Of a stretch of 53,866 bases of DNA, positions 53,829-53,866 are shown in pieces (positions within the stretch are counted from its first letter, which is position 1; every line of letters begins with the position of its first letter). The DNA comes from Variovorax paradoxus (GTDB lineage: Bacteria; Pseudomonadota; Gammaproteobacteria; Burkholderiales; Burkholderiaceae_C). Made by a program: the position numbers and the translations under genes. The notes beneath the pieces are model-generated. The model did not search any database. It saw only the letters and a list, made by a program, of their open reading frames with translations, and was not told the DNA's origin. The stretch is taken from contig NZ_JAGGNU010000053.1 in the NCBI RefSeq assembly GCF_018614915.1, positions 1 to 53,866 on the forward strand, given 5' to 3'.

Positions 53829-53866
53829 GCGGGTGAGCTCAGGTCGTCACGGCACGTTCGAGGCGT

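Overview
The window is high-GC DNA with Burkholderiales-type gene content: GshA, GlnS, UppP, VF530, an MdtABC/OprM efflux operon, ESPR-type autotransporters and MHS permeases. By eye it looks like Comamonadaceae, probably Variovorax or a close relative. This is an inference from gene content and protein style, not from a marker gene. No rRNA, tRNA or CRISPR array was seen.

Layout. 1-382 is the 3' end of an IS630-type transposase that abuts a small overlapping operon (49-aa basic protein, VF530, 2Fe-2S ferredoxin). 1146-3851 holds a GNAT acetyltransferase, a DUF808 membrane protein, the tRNA 2-selenouridine synthase MnmH and a small membrane protein. 4025-11330 holds two tandem, paralogous type Va autotransporters; a broken remnant of a third barrel lies at 52.6-52.9 kb. 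11380-20995 is mixed metabolism and regulation: enoyl-CoA hydratase-like, DUF2817 peptidase plus MHS permease, carboxylesterase, GshA, ornithine cyclodeaminase, a lone receiver protein, a SnoaL-like protein with a broken MerR regulator, an HPF-like protein and a BamE-like secreted protein. 21087-28268 holds an acyltransferase broken by an amber codon and facing a membrane LytTR regulator, a YlqF GTPase, an overlapping operon (DHA2 MFS pump, frameshifted monooxygenase-like gene, SnoaL-tailed sigma factor) and a Fic protein with its own palindromic operator candidate. 28410-34440 holds a small monooxygenase, a type I HsdM/HsdS pair with no HsdR in view, a desuccinylase-family protein and GlnS. 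34578-37758 holds a Pro/Tyr-rich secreted protein and a LytS/LytTR two-component operon. 38014-47919 is the MdtA-MdtB-MdtC-OprM efflux operon. 48531-52471 is a MurR/RpiR-controlled cluster (class III aminotransferase, amino-acid-binding protein, Asp/Glu racemase-like enzyme). UppP closes the window.

The most unusual structure is a pair of long elements, 42462-43120 and 47890-48560, in inverted orientation on either side of mdtC-oprM. Each is itself an imperfect palindrome bounded by CCCTCTCCC/GGGAGAGGG hairpins. Each arm carries three local hairpins whose stems differ between arms while staying base-paired, which points to selection on structure rather than on the overlapping open frames. One copy separates mdtB from mdtC. 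The ends of the other supply the last codons and stop codons of both oprM and the converging regulator gene.

Several genes look broken: the MerR regulator (internal deletion), the acyltransferase (one amber codon), the monooxygenase-like gene (frameshift) and the third autotransporter (only the barrel end remains). Some of these could be sequencing errors and would need read support.
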